Shown here: in pieces, positions 62,112 through 64,000 of the stretch
Layout: each line of letters opens with the position of its first letter
Position numbering within the stretch: the first letter of the stretch is position 1
Source of the DNA: Bacteroidota bacterium
GTDB taxonomy: Bacteria > Bacteroidota > Bacteroidia > NS11-12g > UBA9320
Direction: 5' to 3'
Length of the DNA: 64,000 nt
Assembly: GCA_002746305.1 (NCBI GenBank)
Contig: NVWV01000004.1
Coordinates: forward strand, 248,001 to 312,000
The notes under the pieces: generated by a model
The model's database searches: none
The model's input: the letters and a program-made list of their open reading frames with translations, nothing else
What the model was told of the DNA's origin: nothing
Translations under genes and position numbers: made by a program

Positions 62112-64000
62112 CTTTATCGAAAAAACACTTTTTAATTCCGTTTTTATCCAAATAACTTTTTGGATATGGAATCTATTATTTATTACCCTTTGGATTACCT
62201 TAGAAGTCGAAAGTGGATTTGTTCATTATATGATAGCAGATGCAATATCTGGCGATATGCCCATGAACATTCTCCTTATATCACTAGTATTGATTCTTAT
62301 TCCGCTGGTGAGTCTTATCCTAGCATTGACTAAACTTTTTGGAATAAAGGATGCGATTACTAAATGGTTTTTGTGTGTTGAAATCCCACTTATGTTCCTT
62401 TGTTTCCTGAGACTTGTAGGTCTACAGGAACTGACATCTGGTAACTCCCATTTCCTTCTTGTTGCAGTACTTGGCATAATTACCTTTATAGTTTACATAC
62501 TAAAAGACACTAAGTTTTTTAATAATAAATGGATGGAACTAAAGATGATGGGTTTTACATCCATGTTGCTTTTGGTTTTTTATTTTGCACTTCTTGCTAG
62601 TCTGGTTGTCATTCCCGCTTTTTGGATTCTTGTAAAGGCGTTTTTTAGTTTTGAGTGGCTAGAGATATTCTCTCACCCAAGAGATTTATTTTTCTCCATA
62701 ATTGGAGCTGTTTTTATGGGAATAAGTAGCGTGCTAGGAGTTGTCTACCCGATATACGCTGTATTCACTTATTTCAAGTCATTCAAGTTCGGATTTGACC
62801 ATTTCAAACAATCTAGATACATCGCAACATGGTTGACAGTTATTCTTACCGTTAGTGTAAACGTAGTATTATTTTTTGCCCTCAACGTTAATCAGTCTCA
62901 GCACTATGCGTTTGATTTATGGGAGGAATTAGAAGAAAAAGATTCCAAACCTGAGTTGAAGAATGAGGTAAGAGAAAATGAAGTTAAGATGAAGAAAGGA
63001 ATCATGAACGCATATTTAGCAAGGTATCGCTATATGTGTGATAGCGATGATGAACCCTTGAAGTATATGTATAATGAGGCTTTTGGAAATGAATTTGTTA
63101 CCTCATTTGCTAAAACTATTTTCAACGGTTTAGGATTTCCCTTTATTTATCAAGGGGACATATACAATGATGAAGACAAAGCCCGTGAGCTGTATGGGAA
63201 TTTGTTTGATGAATCGCTCCACATTGCAGAAAAGGACAGAATACTGCATGCAATGAATTCTACTTGGAACAGGAGGAGAGTAGAAGCTGGTATTCTAGAT
63301 ATTAATGAAAAAAAGGTATTGGTAACTCATCAAGATGTTAAAGTAAAAGAGAATGGCAATTTTGCTAGAATAGAGATTCACGAAACGTATAAGAATCAGA
63401 CCTTCCAGCAACAAGAAATTTTGTATTACTTTACTTTACCAGCCAATGCTGTATTTACGGGACTTTGGTTGAGTGATAATGATAGTATAGAAAAACAATA
63501 TGAATATGTAGTATCTCCCAGAGGAGCAGCTCAACAGGTGTATAAGAATGAGGTGAGACGCAGAGTAGATCCTTCTTTACTAGAACAAGTAGGCCCCAAT
63601 CAATACAGACTAAGAGCTTTTCCGATTCTACCCAAGACTTGGGAATATGATGGTGATTTTAGAAGTGACCGCAAGATAAAGGAAGGTGAAAATTTTCATT
63701 TGTGGTTAGAATACAGTGTGTATTCAGATGGTGAAACTTGGCCAACTCCAAGAATTATTGAGCGTCGAAATGTATTTCAAAATGATTACACTGAACACGT
63801 TTATCAGAGCGAGAATATGGAACAAGATTATGGAACATGGATTCCATATAGTCTGCCTAAACTTAGTTCACCTCGAGATGTTGAAGAGATGAGTTTTGAT
63901 GGAAGGTGTGTTGCGTTTTCAAAGTCCAAAGAGCCAAGCATTAAAAAGCAAAAGGTGAATGTGATTGTAGATAATTCCTATAGCATGTCAAAACAAATTG
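62098..64000 (+). CDS. VIT/VWA membrane protein of the exosortase N system (5' part)
   Basis: An open frame of 634 codons without a stop, cut by the window end. It starts with ATG at 62098, overlapping exosortase N by 14 nt. The N-terminal half has about seven transmembrane helices (about 15-300), then a region with an acidic/Lys stretch. A VIT domain (about 402-530) includes VTHQDVKVKENGNFARIEI, YYFTLPANAVFTGLWLSD and RRRVDPSLLEQVGPNQYRL. The VWA domain begins just at the edge with MIDAS D625-N-S-Y-S629. The expected C-terminal sorting tail is outside the window. Confidence 0.88.
   Translation, partial: MRLTSFIEKTLFNSVFIQITFWIWNLLFITLWITLEVESGFVHYMIADAISGDMPMNILLISLVLILIPLVSLILALTKLFGIKDAITKWFLCVEIPLMFLCFLRLVGLQELTSGNSHFLLVAVLGIITFIVYILKDTKFFNNKWMELKMMGFTSMLLLVFYFALLASLVVIPAFWILVKAFFSFEWLEIFSHPRDLFFSIIGAVFMGISSVLGVVYPIYAVFTYFKSFKFGFDHFKQSRYIATWLTVILTVSVNVVLFFALNVNQSQHYAFDLWEELEEKDSKPELKNEVRENEVKMKKGIMNAYLARYRYMCDSDDEPLKYMYNEAFGNEFVTSFAKTIFNGLGFPFIYQGDIYNDEDKARELYGNLFDESLHIAEKDRILHAMNSTWNRRRVEAGILDINEKKVLVTHQDVKVKENGNFARIEIHETYKNQTFQQQEILYYFTLPANAVFTGLWLSDNDSIEKQYEYVVSPRGAAQQVYKNEVRRRVDPSLLEQVGPNQYRLRAFPILPKTWEYDGDFRSDRKIKEGENFHLWLEYSVYSDGETWPTPRIIERRNVFQNDYTEHVYQSENMEQDYGTWIPYSLPKLSSPRDVEEMSFDGRCVAFSKSKEPSIKKQKVNVIVDNSYSMSKQI

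Noticed and set aside
1..64000. tRNA, rRNA, IS element or prophage genes
   Set aside because: None seen by eye in any gap; no cloverleaf, transposase or phage gene recognised.

Overview
This window is from a low-GC member of the Bacteroidota, most likely a gliding or secreting flavobacterium-like lineage. The evidence is the type IX secretion (T9SS) core gldK-gldL-gldM-gldN with a PorP/SprF-like gene upstream, several cargo proteins with C-terminal 'YPNP' sorting domains, a SusC-like TonB receptor without SusD, and promoter boxes of the Bacteroidota type TAnnTTTG. No rRNA, tRNA, IS element, prophage or CRISPR array was seen. Most genes are chromosomal housekeeping genes.

Layout. 1-4.5 kb: start of a cysteine-containing gene, a beta-helix/PKD T9SS cargo, and an ECF sigma factor translationally coupled to a membrane/beta-barrel protein. 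4.6-11.3 kb (minus): a redoxin-SDR-argS operon, a frameshifted T9SS cargo gene, and clpC. 11.3-13.2 kb: a 431-bp non-coding region with four DnaA-box-like sites, then dnaB. 13.2-20.9 kb (minus): a GldL-like, a GldM-like and a beta-helix/outer-membrane-barrel protein in one tight operon, followed by AsmA and azurin. 21.1-24.9 kb (minus): pruA, a pseudouridine synthase, nth and a lipoate ligase. 24.95-25.76 kb: an 809-bp region with three tandem structured small-RNA-like units. 25.8-32 kb: a Crp-type regulator, an SRPBCC protein, a polyprenyl synthase, rnr, an ABC ATPase and a DUF4293 protein. 32.3-38 kb (minus): gldN, gldM, gldL, gldK and porP/sprF. 38-48.4 kb: ftcD, truA, an ABC exporter, trpS, a deoxynucleoside kinase, ribH, a TPR protein, pdhA, recF, DUF721 and rpe. 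48.4-59 kb: a TonB receptor, a J-domain protein, a VWA protein, an SDR, a T9SS cargo with a CXXCH motif, a phospholipase C-like protein and a rhomboid. 59.2-64 kb: DUF4173, exosortase N and a VIT/VWA protein cut by the window end.

Three items stand out. First, there is a second GldL-GldM motor pair, separate from the T9SS operon 12 kb away, without its own GldK or GldN and translationally coupled to a beta-helix plus DUF6089-like outer-membrane protein. Second, three tandem small-RNA-like units at 25.2-25.7 kb show compensatory base-pair changes between copies. Third, a compact exosortase N locus ends the window. A further general signal is that many TAnnTTTG boxes sit only 4-19 nt before start codons. 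This implies very short or absent 5' leaders and corrects several start sites. All functional statements rest on motif recognition by eye; no database search was run.
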